Shown here in pieces: positions 1-6,477 of a stretch of DNA of 13,955 nt. The stretch is taken from positions 1 through 13,955 of the forward strand of contig JAKCCP010000364.1 in the NCBI GenBank assembly GCA_021841985.1. Reading direction: 5' to 3'. Below the pieces are notes generated by a model, which was given only the letters and a program-made list of their open reading frames with translations, ran no database searches and was not told where the DNA came from. This stretch comes from Pseudomonadota bacterium. GTDB taxonomy: Bacteria; Pseudomonadota; Alphaproteobacteria; Acetobacterales; Acetobacteraceae. Numbering within the stretch: the stretch's first letter is position 1; the number at the start of each line of letters is the position of its first letter. The position numbers were made by a program, and so were the translations under genes.

Positions 1-345
1 CATATTGTCCTCGTCAGCGAGACACGCGGCACACTCGCCACAGCCGACCCAGGGATAGACGATCCGAAGATCACCCAGTTTCACGCCCTTGGCGTCGGGG
101 CCGAGCTTGACCACGCGGCCGACGATCTCGTGGCCCATGGCGAGCGGCAGCACGACGCCGCGATCGACGAGCGACATCTTCTTGCCGCCGCCGAGATCGT
201 AATAGCCCTCCCAGATATGGAGATCGGAATGGCAGACGCCGCAATGCGTCGTCTCCAGAAGCACTTCCGTCCCCTTCGGCTCCGGGGTCGGAAATTCCAT
301 TTCCTTGAGCGGTGCTCCGTTTTCCACCACGGCCCAGGCGCGCAT
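1..345 (-). CDS. Zinc-dependent alcohol dehydrogenase, N-terminal part (gene runs off the left edge)
   Basis: The first 115 residues of a medium-chain, zinc-dependent NAD(P) alcohol dehydrogenase, which oxidises alcohols to aldehydes in the cytoplasm. The reading frame is open from an ATG at 345 to base 1. Visible family motifs are CGVCHSD (catalytic zinc Cys35), the GHE motif (His72-Glu73, followed by IVG) and the beginning of the structural-zinc cluster, C102-x2-C105-x2-C108; the fourth cysteine lies outside the window. The start is well supported: AAGGAGG (complement of 351-357) sits 7 bases upstream, and the protein opens with a typical beta strand (MRAWAVVENG). The Rossmann NAD domain is not in the window, so cofactor and substrate cannot be judged. 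The family call is firm; the substrate is unknown. Confidence 0.93.
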   Translation of the reverse strand, partial: MRAWAVVENGAPLKEMEFPTPEPKGTEVLLETTHCGVCHSDLHIWEGYYDLGGGKKMSLVDRGVVLPLAMGHEIVGRVVKLGPDAKGVKLGDLRIVYPWVGCGECAACLADEDNM

Positions 346-553
346 CGTTTTCCTCCTTAGATCGGTCTCGCTTGCCGGCATGGGAGAACGCCGCGCACCG
401 GCCGTCAAGCGGGGTCCGCCATTTGGCTGGATGCCTCGGAATACTCTTATATTTTGATGCCAATCAGAAGCGTTGCGCGGGATCCTTGAATTTAAAACCT
501 GGTTCTGTCATCTCATGCTAGTAATCTGAAATGCTGGAAAAGGAGAGCCGTGT

Positions 554-769
554 ATGTCAAAAAAGATGGCTCGGATGGGCAGTCAGAGGCATCGTCTTGA
601 TGGGCCTGTTGAGCATATCGATCAAAAAAAATCCAATGGACGGGAGATCTGGCACGTCAAAGTCGCTGGGGTGTCCCGTAAGCGAGTAACCTCGGAAACG
701 TCCATTAATATCATGGACGACGCCGTGCGGGATTTTGCGCCCACGTTGAAGCGGCTGGCCAATCGGTAA
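554..769 (+). CDS. Small putative antitoxin upstream of a Doc-family toxin
   Basis: A 71-residue basic protein with a clear ribosome site (AGGAGAG about 7 bases before the ATG). I do not recognise a named domain. The N-terminus is rich in Lys/Arg, the middle (REIWHVKVAG) looks like a beta hairpin, and the C-terminal part (INIMDDAVRDFAPTLKRLANR region) looks helical. Its assignment as antitoxin is inference: it is a short gene directly before, and overlapping the frame of, a Doc-type toxin, which is the usual antitoxin-first order of type II toxin-antitoxin pairs. Similar short proteins beside Doc genes are, from memory, common in alphaproteobacteria. Base composition around it (about 430-1170) is less GC-rich than the flanks, suggesting acquisition. 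Upstream, TTGGCT (423-428) and TATATT (448-453) could be promoter boxes, but their 19-base spacing is poor. Confidence 0.6.
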   Translation: MSKKMARMGSQRHRLDGPVEHIDQKKSNGREIWHVKVAGVSRKRVTSETSINIMDDAVRDFAPTLKRLANR

Positions 770-860
770 GCGGCATTATCGCATAACCCTCGCTGATGCG
801 CTAAGCGCCCATGAGCGGGCGCTTAGCTTTGGTGGCTTATGCGGCGTTCTCAATTCCGAA
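768..860 (+). other. In-frame 5' extension of the Doc toxin lacking any start codon
   Basis: Reading upstream from ATG 861 in the same frame, the sequence stays open to a TGA at 747-749. From about 774 it encodes HYRITLADALSAHERAL followed by SFGGLCGVLNSE, which is what the N-terminus of Doc/Fic death-on-curing toxins looks like. There is no ATG, GTG or TTG in frame between 750 and 860. The antitoxin ends at 769 in a different frame, the toxin frame being +1 relative to it. Either the start codon was lost (for instance by a small indel at the antitoxin stop), an unusual initiation codon is used, or the two genes are joined by frameshifting. The coding character is seen directly; the explanation is open. 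Confidence 0.65.
800..827 (+). other. Perfect 11-bp stem-loop between antitoxin stop and toxin ATG
   Basis: GCTAAGCGCCC (800-810) pairs perfectly with GGGCGCTTAGC (817-827) around the loop ATGAGC, and is followed by only three T residues. It lies inside the conserved toxin N-terminal coding region and upstream of the first usable ATG (861). It could act as a weak terminator or attenuator of the toxin, or as a structure affecting initiation or frameshifting. Part of the symmetry may follow from the encoded peptide ALS-AHER-ALS, so function is inferred only. Confidence 0.5.
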
Positions 861-1166
861 ATGATTCATTCGGCTTTAGCGCGGCCATATACTGGTTATT
901 ATCCGCGCATAGAGCAGAAAGCGGCTGCGCTCGTCGAATCGATGGTCAACAATCATGGATTCGCTGATGGTAACAAGCGCACAACCATAATACTTACATA
1001 CACCTTGCTCAAACGTAGTGGGTTCTGGCTCCGATCCGCAGAGAAAAAGGATACAGTCAACGAAGAATTGGAAACCATGATCATCGCGGCAGCATCAGGA
1101 AATATGAACTACGCCGAAATTTTGGATTGGTTCAGAGAGCGAATCTCGAAATCTTCGGCAATTTGA
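861..1166 (+). CDS. Doc/Fic-family toxin (death-on-curing type), possibly start-defective
   Basis: Fic-fold toxin of the Doc branch. The ATG-initiated frame gives 101 residues and contains the family core: SALARPYTGYY, then EQKAAALVESMVNNHGF leading into the active-site motif HGFADGNKR, and a helical C-terminus. In Doc the lysine in place of the second glycine of the Fic motif (HPFxxGNGR) goes with kinase activity on elongation factor Tu rather than AMPylation; the DGNKR here fits Doc. A complete Doc protein needs the helix encoded upstream (768-860), which has no start codon, so the 101-residue product would lack its N-terminal helix. The gene may therefore be inactive, or expressed in an unusual way. 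Its partner is the small gene just upstream. Family assignment is confident; functional status is not. Confidence 0.8.
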   Translation: MIHSALARPYTGYYPRIEQKAAALVESMVNNHGFADGNKRTTIILTYTLLKRSGFWLRSAEKKDTVNEELETMIIAAASGNMNYAEILDWFRERISKSSAI

Positions 1167-1271
1167 AACTTGTTATTTAAACCACCCCCCTTTCCCTCAT
1201 GTGCACCTACATGACGATGCCGCGCGTATCCCCATCGGAGAAGCAAGTGCCCACAAAGGACCGGCTCTACA

Positions 1272-2249
1272 TTACCTTCCCTTGACCTCCGGATTGACCA
1301 CGCGCATCGGCGCGCCGTCGAGGAAGGCGAGGATGTTTTGGATCGCCTCGCCGTAGAACTGGCGGAAGATCGGCGTGGTGGCGAAGCCGAGATGGGGGGT
1401 GAGCACGGTGTTGGGCAAAATGCGCAGCGGATGGTCGGCGGGCAGCGGCTCGGTGTCAAAAACATCGAGCGCCGCGATGATGCGTCCCTCGCGGAGCGCC
1501 GCGACCAGCGCCGCCTCCTCGATCAGCGGGCCGCGGGCGGTGTTGACGACGATCGCACCCGGCTTGAGCCGCGCCAACTCGGCAGCGCCGAGCACACCGC
1601 GGGTGCGGGCGGAGAGCACGAGATGGAGACTGATCGCGTCCGACTGCGCAAGCAGCGCCTCTTTCGTCGCATACTCCGCCCCGGCCTCGGCGGCGCGTTC
1701 AGGGGTGAGGTTGGGGCTCCAGGCGAGCACGCGCATTCCGAGCGCGCGGCCATATCCCGCCATGCGTGCCCCGATCCGCCCCAACCCGATGATCCCGAGG
1801 GTTTGCCCGGCAAGCACGCGGCCGAGCCCCACCCCCTCCTGGAAACGCCCGGCGCGGATCGCCGCGTCCCCGGCCGGGATGCGGCGCGAAGCCGCCAGCA
1901 GAAGGCCGAGCGCCAGTTCCGCGGTTGCCGCCCCGGATGATTGGCTGCCGGTATTGCACACCAGCACGCCGTGCGCGGTGCAGGCGGCGAGATCGAGCGT
2001 GCCGGCGCGCGGGCCGGTCATGGCGATCAGGCGGAGACGCGGCAGTTGTTCGATCAGCCCTGCCGGAAAGGCGGTGCGTTCGCGGAGCGGCAGGAGGATC
2101 TCATAGCCGGCGAGCCGGGAGGCCGCCTCCGCCGCATCGGCGAAGGGGTGGTCATAAAAATCGACCTCGGCGCGGGCAAGAAGCCTTGTCCAGTCGGCGC
2201 TCTCGCGCGCGACCTTCTGCCAGTCATCAAGCACGGCGATCCTGACCAT
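1272..2249 (-). CDS. D-2-hydroxyacid dehydrogenase family protein
   Basis: A 325-residue NAD-dependent D-isomer-specific 2-hydroxyacid dehydrogenase, which would interconvert a 2-keto acid and its D-2-hydroxy acid in the cytoplasm. The nucleotide-binding fold carries GLGRIG (155-160). The catalytic triad is visible as Arg239 (TARG), Glu267 (in DVFDTEPLP) and His286 (TPHLGF). Length is normal for the family and the protein is complete. The ATG at 2249 is preceded by GGAG about 6 bases upstream on this strand. It diverges from the 3-hydroxyacyl-CoA dehydrogenase family gene across only 68 bases, so the two may share a regulatory region. The exact substrate (glyoxylate, hydroxypyruvate, phenyl- or branched-chain keto acids) cannot be read from these motifs. 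Confidence 0.93.
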   Translation of the reverse strand: MVRIAVLDDWQKVARESADWTRLLARAEVDFYDHPFADAAEAASRLAGYEILLPLRERTAFPAGLIEQLPRLRLIAMTGPRAGTLDLAACTAHGVLVCNTGSQSSGAATAELALGLLLAASRRIPAGDAAIRAGRFQEGVGLGRVLAGQTLGIIGLGRIGARMAGYGRALGMRVLAWSPNLTPERAAEAGAEYATKEALLAQSDAISLHLVLSARTRGVLGAAELARLKPGAIVVNTARGPLIEEAALVAALREGRIIAALDVFDTEPLPADHPLRILPNTVLTPHLGFATTPIFRQFYGEAIQNILAFLDGAPMRVVNPEVKGR

Positions 2250-2317
2250 TGTCCGCTCCGCGATTTGCTTGCAGGGTGAAGCCTTGCGGACGATCCGGCA
2301 AGTTGAGGAGAAAAAAG

Positions 2318-3250
2318 ATGCGCAAGGTCGCGGTGGTGGGATCGGGATTTATCGGGCGAGCCTGGGCGATGGTGTTCGCGCGCGCCGGGTTTGCCGTGGC
2401 ACTTTGGGATCCGGCGCCGGGGGCGGTCGCGGCGGCACTCGGCTTCATCGCCGCGCGGCTCCCCGAGCTGCGGGAAGCGGGGCTGCTCGCCGATCCGCCG
2501 GACGTGGTGCTGGCACGCATCACCCCGGCCGCGAGCCTCCGCGAGGCGCTCGCGGGCGCCGAATATGTCCAGGAAAACGGCCCCGAGCGGGTGGCCGAAA
2601 AAGCCGCGCTGTTCGCCGAGATGGACCGCATCGCCGCCCCCGAAACCATTCTGGCCAGCTCGACCTCGGGTATTCCGGCGAGCCAGTTCACCGGCAATCT
2701 CGCCGGGCGCGGGCGCTGTCTGGTCGCCCATCCGGTCAACCCGCCCTATCTCGTTCCGGTCGTCGAGCTTTGCCCCGCACCCTGGACGGAACCGACCGTG
2801 GTCGCCCGCGCCCGCGCCCTCATGGTGGCGGCGGGGCAGGTGCCGGCCGAGGTGAAAAAGGAAGTCGCGGGCTTCGTGCTCAACCGGCTGCAAGTGGCGC
2901 TCGTCGCCGAAGCCTTCCGGCTGGTGCGCGACGGCGTGGTCTCGCAGGAGGATCTCGATGCCACCGTCAAGCACGGGCTCGGCCTGCGCTGGTCGTTCAT
3001 GGGGCCGTTCGAGACCATCGATCTCAACGCGCCGCAAGGCCTCGCCGATTACATCGCGCGCTATGGCGGGCTCTACGCCGAGGTCGAGCGTGAAATCACG
3101 CCCTGCGAATTGACCGCTTCCTTGGTTGCCGAGATGGACGCCGAGCGGCGCGCGGCCTTGCCGCTCGCCGAACACCCGGCACGCCAGGCCTGGCGTGATC
3201 GGCAGCTGATGGCGCTGGCGGCGCATAAGGCCAAGCAGGCCAACTCATAA
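2318..3250 (+). CDS. 3-hydroxyacyl-CoA dehydrogenase family protein, lambda-crystallin/L-gulonate 3-dehydrogenase-like
   Basis: A 310-residue NAD-dependent dehydrogenase. The N-terminal Rossmann fold begins at once with VAVVGSGFIG. SSTSGIP (114-120), AHPVNPPY (137-144) with catalytic His138, and Glu150 in VPVVEL form the active site; EVAGFVLNRLQ (182-192) marks the C-terminal helical domain. The wording of these motifs, together with LGLRWSFMGPFET, is closer to CRYL1 (lambda-crystallin, L-gulonate 3-dehydrogenase) than to FadB or short-chain 3-hydroxybutyryl-CoA dehydrogenase, so the substrate may be a free hydroxy acid. I chose the ATG at 2318: it has GAGGAG 7 bases upstream, and the longer TTG-initiated frame from 2249 adds 23 basic residues outside the fold. 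A structured repeat follows directly after the stop. Confidence 0.92.
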   Translation: MRKVAVVGSGFIGRAWAMVFARAGFAVALWDPAPGAVAAALGFIAARLPELREAGLLADPPDVVLARITPAASLREALAGAEYVQENGPERVAEKAALFAEMDRIAAPETILASSTSGIPASQFTGNLAGRGRCLVAHPVNPPYLVPVVELCPAPWTEPTVVARARALMVAAGQVPAEVKKEVAGFVLNRLQVALVAEAFRLVRDGVVSQEDLDATVKHGLGLRWSFMGPFETIDLNAPQGLADYIARYGGLYAEVEREITPCELTASLVAEMDAERRAALPLAEHPARQAWRDRQLMALAAHKAKQANS

Positions 3251-3255
3251 AACAA

Positions 3256-3366
3256 GGCCAGGGCGCTGCCCTGGACCCGCTGGGGCCAGCGGCCCCAGAC
3301 CCGCATCATGGGAAGGGTTCCAAGGGCTCCGCCCTTGGTGGGGGTGCAGGGGGCAAAGCCCCCTGC
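3256..3366 (+). repeat. Modular GC-rich hairpin repeat, copy 1 (four stem-loops)
   Basis: Four consecutive perfect stem-loops with three-base loops: 3258-3264/3268-3274 (7 bp), 3280-3287/3291-3298 (8 bp), 3320-3327/3331-3338 (8 bp) and 3346-3354/3358-3366 (9 bp). A second copy lies at 11882-11990 in the same orientation; the two share 49 identical bases (3268-3316 and 11894-11942). The unit begins six bases after a stop codon and ends shortly before murJ. There is no T-run, so it is not a classical terminator. I regard it as an intergenic repeat of a type I associate with Acetobacteraceae genomes; its role is unknown. Confidence 0.9.
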
Positions 3367-3399
3367 TATAGATTTACCGCGCTCTGATCACGGATTTTC

Positions 3400-4968
3400 A
3401 TGCTGAAAAACATCGCGACCGTCGGCCTCTGGACGATGGCGAGCCGGGTTCTGGGTTTTACCCGTGACATCCTGATCGCCGCCCTGCTCGGCGCCGGGCC
3501 CGAGGCGGATGCCTTTTTTGTCGCCCTCAAGCTGCCCAATCTGTTCCGCCGCCTGTTCGGCGAGGGCGCCTTCAACGCCGCCTTCGTGCCGGCTTTCGCG
3601 GCAACCCTCGCCGCCGAGGGGCGGGAAGAGGCGCGGCGTCTCGCCGAGGAGGTGGCCAGCGTGATGGTGGTCTGGCTCGCCTTCCTCGCGGTGATCGGTG
3701 TTCTCTTCATGCCGCTCTGGATGCACCTCCTGGCGCCGGGTTTTGCCAATGATCCTGGGAAATTCGCGCTCGCGGTGCGCCTCAGCCGGCTGACCTCGCC
3801 CTACCTGCTGCTGATCTGTCTCTCCGCCCTCCTCTCGGGCGCGCTCAACGGGCTCGACCGCTTCGCCGCCGCGGCCGCGGCGCCGGTGTTGTTCAATGTC
3901 GTTCTGATCGCGGCGCTGGCCTTGTTTCACCACGATCCGACGCGAAGCAGTGTGGCACTGGCCGTCGGCGTGACGCTCTCCGGCATGGCGCAGCTCGTGC
4001 TTCTGGCGCTGGCGATGCGGCGCGCCGGGATGGCGCTCCGGCTGCCGCGGCCACGGTTGAGCCCTGGGGTGCGGGCGGTCATGGCGCGGATGGGGCCAGG
4101 GGTTCTGGGGGCCGGGGTGACGCAGCTCAATGTCGCCGTCGATACCATCATCGCGAGCCTGTTGCCGGCGGGCACGGTTTCGGTGCTCTACTATGCCGAT
4201 CGGGTCAACCAGTTACCGCTGGGCACGATCGGGGCGGGAATTGGCACCGCGCTGCTGCCCCTGCTGTCGCGGCAGATGCGCCTTGGCAACGGGGCGGAGG
4301 CGCGGGCGAGCCTGAACCGGGCCATCGGCTTCGCCCTGGCGTTGACGCTGCCCGCGGCACTCGCCTTGGTCGTGTTGGCCCAGCCGATCATGCTGGCGCT
4401 GTTCCGCCACGGCGCGCTGAACGGGACGATGGTCGGGAAAAGTGCGGCGGCGCTGGCGGCCTATGCGCTCGGCCTGCCCGCTTTTGTGCTCGCCAAGGTT
4501 TTCGCCCCTGGTTTTTTTGCGCGCGGCGATACCAAAACCCCGGTCAGGATCGGGCTGATCGCGGTGGCACTCAATCTCGCGCTCAATCTCGCGCTGATGG
4601 TCCCGCTCGGATTTTTGGGCCCGCCGCTGGCAACCAGTTTTTCCGCCTTGTTCAATGCTGGAGCATTGGCCCTACTGCTCGCGCGCGCGGATCATTTTCG
4701 CCCCGATCGGGCCTTGGCCGGGCGGGCTCTCCGGGTTCTCGCCGCCGCCGGCGTGATGGCGCTGGCGCTCCTGCTGCTTGCTCCCATGGTTGCCCCGACG
4801 GCTGCGCTGGCGACGCCACTGGCGGCGATCTGGCGGGTTGGTCTGCTGATTGCCGTGGGGCTCGGCGTCTATGGGCTGGGCGGGCTTGGGATCGGCGCCT
4901 TCGATCTCGATCTGCTGCGCGAGGGGCTCGCCGCGCGCCGGCTCAGAAGGGCTGCACGATCACCATGA
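3400..4968 (+). CDS. murJ: Lipid II flippase MurJ
   Basis: A 522-residue polytopic inner-membrane protein of the MOP superfamily. It moves lipid-linked peptidoglycan precursor (lipid II) from the cytoplasmic to the periplasmic face. The N-terminus carries the family signature SRVLGFTRD, then DAFFVALKLPNLFRRLF and EGAFNAAFVP. The charged residues known to be essential in E. coli MurJ are present two positions earlier: Arg16, Arg22, Asp37, Arg50/51, and Arg268 in YYADRVNQLP. Many hydrophobic segments run to the C-terminus, compatible with 14 helices, and the length is normal. No strong ribosome site precedes the ATG; it follows the hairpin repeat closely. Its last 26 bases overlap the end of hemJ on the other strand. 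Confidence 0.96.
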   Translation: MLKNIATVGLWTMASRVLGFTRDILIAALLGAGPEADAFFVALKLPNLFRRLFGEGAFNAAFVPAFAATLAAEGREEARRLAEEVASVMVVWLAFLAVIGVLFMPLWMHLLAPGFANDPGKFALAVRLSRLTSPYLLLICLSALLSGALNGLDRFAAAAAAPVLFNVVLIAALALFHHDPTRSSVALAVGVTLSGMAQLVLLALAMRRAGMALRLPRPRLSPGVRAVMARMGPGVLGAGVTQLNVAVDTIIASLLPAGTVSVLYYADRVNQLPLGTIGAGIGTALLPLLSRQMRLGNGAEARASLNRAIGFALALTLPAALALVVLAQPIMLALFRHGALNGTMVGKSAAALAAYALGLPAFVLAKVFAPGFFARGDTKTPVRIGLIAVALNLALNLALMVPLGFLGPPLATSFSALFNAGALALLLARADHFRPDRALAGRALRVLAAAGVMALALLLLAPMVAPTAALATPLAAIWRVGLLIAVGLGVYGLGGLGIGAFDLDLLREGLAARRLRRAARSP

Positions 4969-5395
4969 TCACCACAATCAGCATCAGCACGGTCGGCACT
5001 TCATTGGCGATACGATAGAAACGCTGTCCATGGCGGTTGCGATCGTTGAGGAAATCGCGCCGCCAGCGCGACAGTGCGCCGTGAAAACCTGAAAGCAGCA
5101 GCACGGCGGCGAGTTTTACGTGCCACCACCCGGCCGCCCAGTTGATCACGCCGGGTGTGAACGCCATCGCCAGGCCGAAAACCCAGCTCGCGATCATGGC
5201 TGGGTTGATGATCTGCTTGAACAGCCGCCGCTCCATGACCTTGAAACGTTCCGAGGATAAGGACCCCACGGCGGTTTCGCAGTGATAAACATAGAGCCGC
5301 GGCAGATAGAACATGCCGGCCATCCAGGCGATGACCGAGGCAACATGGAAGGCCTTGATCCACGGAATGAAGGGCAAAAGAAAACCAAGCGTCAT
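4943..5395 (-). CDS. hemJ: Protoporphyrinogen oxidase HemJ
   Basis: A 150-residue membrane protein of the HemJ (UPF0093) family, which oxidises protoporphyrinogen IX to protoporphyrin IX in bacteria lacking HemG and HemY. Visible are several transmembrane segments, the conserved N-terminal WIKAFHVASVIAWMAGMFYL with its histidine (His17), LPRLYVYH, and the WWHVKL segment with a conserved lysine. The start is the ATG at 5395, which overlaps the hemH stop as ATGA, so translation is probably coupled; the longer frame starting at 5416 only adds seven residues inside hemH. It is the last gene of the hemE-hemH-hemJ operon and overlaps the murJ 3' end by 26 bases, tail to tail. Confidence 0.93.
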   Translation of the reverse strand: MTLGFLLPFIPWIKAFHVASVIAWMAGMFYLPRLYVYHCETAVGSLSSERFKVMERRLFKQIINPAMIASWVFGLAMAFTPGVINWAAGWWHVKLAAVLLLSGFHGALSRWRRDFLNDRNRHGQRFYRIANEVPTVLMLIVVIMVIVQPF

Positions 5396-6444
5396 GGCGG
5401 AACCGGATGGGGGCAATCGGTGCGATCCGCGGCGCAGACTCGACCGCCCTGATGGCTGAAGATGCCGGGACCGCGGGCGAGGGTTTTTTCGACCAACGCG
5501 GCCAGGGCGGTGATGAAGCGCGCGTCATCGTTCTGCGCCGGCACGCGGAAATAGCCGGGCACGTTTTTTTCGCGCGCGAGCTCGGCATAGTCGATATCGA
5601 GTTCAACGAGCGTTTCCGAGTGATCCGAGACGAAAGCGATGGGAGCAACAAGAAGCGCCGTGCGATCGGCGCCGGCGCGGGCGATTTCCTGCTCGGTGCT
5701 GGGCTCCAGCCATTTCTGCGGTGTCGCGCGCGATTGATAGCAAACCCGCCACTCAAGCCCCGGCAAGGCGAGCGCTTCCGCAACCGCCCGCGCCGTCGCC
5801 TCGATCGCGCCCTGATAGGGATCGCCGCGAGCGATGATGATCTCGGGCAAGCCATGGGCGGAAAAGAGCAGACGGAGCGGGATCGCCGGGTCGAGCGCGG
5901 CGCGGGCTTTTTCCCATGTCTCGCGGATCAGGGCAGCCGTTGCCCGCACATAGCCGGCATCGGTCGGCCAGCAACAGAGCGTGGTGACCGGCGCCATGAG
6001 ACCAACCCGGGCAGCCGCCTCGCGCCAGGCGGTCAATGAACTCCCGGTGGTGGTACTGGAAAACTGTGGGTAGAGCGGCAGCAGTACGATACGATCCGGC
6101 CCCCAGGCTTTCACGGCACGCGCCGCTTCCGCGCTGAACGGGTGCCAATAGCGCATGGCAATGAAGCAGCGCGTCGCGAATTCCGGCAATGCCGCTCTCA
6201 ACGCCGCTGCCTGGCGCTCGGTGAGCTCCAGAAGCGGCGAGCGTCCGCCGAGCAGGGCGTAATTCGCGGTGGCCGGGGCTATGCGGGCGCGCGCGATGAT
6301 GCGGGCGAGAACGGGGCGGATAAAAAACGGCACGCGCAGAATAGCGGGATCGGTGAAAAGATTGCGCAGAAAGGGGGCGATCGCCTCCGGCCGATCGGGA
6401 CCACCGAGGTTGAACAGCACGATGGCGATTTTTGGCTTCGGCAT
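5392..6444 (-). CDS. hemH: Ferrochelatase
   Basis: Ferrochelatase inserts ferrous iron into protoporphyrin IX, the last step of haem synthesis. The 350-residue protein has the N-terminal VLFNLGGP, the QFSSTTTGSSL segment, the active-site LLFSAHGLP with catalytic His197, YQSR, and the C-terminal metal-site motif FVSDHSETLVELD with Glu277. I chose the ATG at 6444, which has AGGTGA 8 bases upstream; a GTG at 6456 would add four residues and lacks such a site. Cys158, Cys337 and Cys344 (the last two spaced C-x6-C) may be ligands of a [2Fe-2S] cluster like that of some microbial ferrochelatases, with His346 where a fourth cysteine would be expected. Its stop overlaps the hemJ start. Confidence 0.96.
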   Translation of the reverse strand: MPKPKIAIVLFNLGGPDRPEAIAPFLRNLFTDPAILRVPFFIRPVLARIIARARIAPATANYALLGGRSPLLELTERQAAALRAALPEFATRCFIAMRYWHPFSAEAARAVKAWGPDRIVLLPLYPQFSSTTTGSSLTAWREAAARVGLMAPVTTLCCWPTDAGYVRATAALIRETWEKARAALDPAIPLRLLFSAHGLPEIIIARGDPYQGAIEATARAVAEALALPGLEWRVCYQSRATPQKWLEPSTEQEIARAGADRTALLVAPIAFVSDHSETLVELDIDYAELAREKNVPGYFRVPAQNDDARFITALAALVEKTLARGPGIFSHQGGRVCAADRTDCPHPVPP

Positions 6445-6477
6445 GCGCCGCTTCACCTAGGGCCCTTCACCGGCACG

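Noticed and set aside
1199..1214. Small inverted repeat CATGT-GCACCT-ACATG after the Doc gene
   Set aside because: Only 5-base arms, no T-run, and expected by chance at this length.
2054..3226. Long minus-strand open frame (390 codons) opposite the lambda-crystallin-like gene
   Set aside because: It spans the divergent promoter and two well-recognised genes in other frames; shadow.
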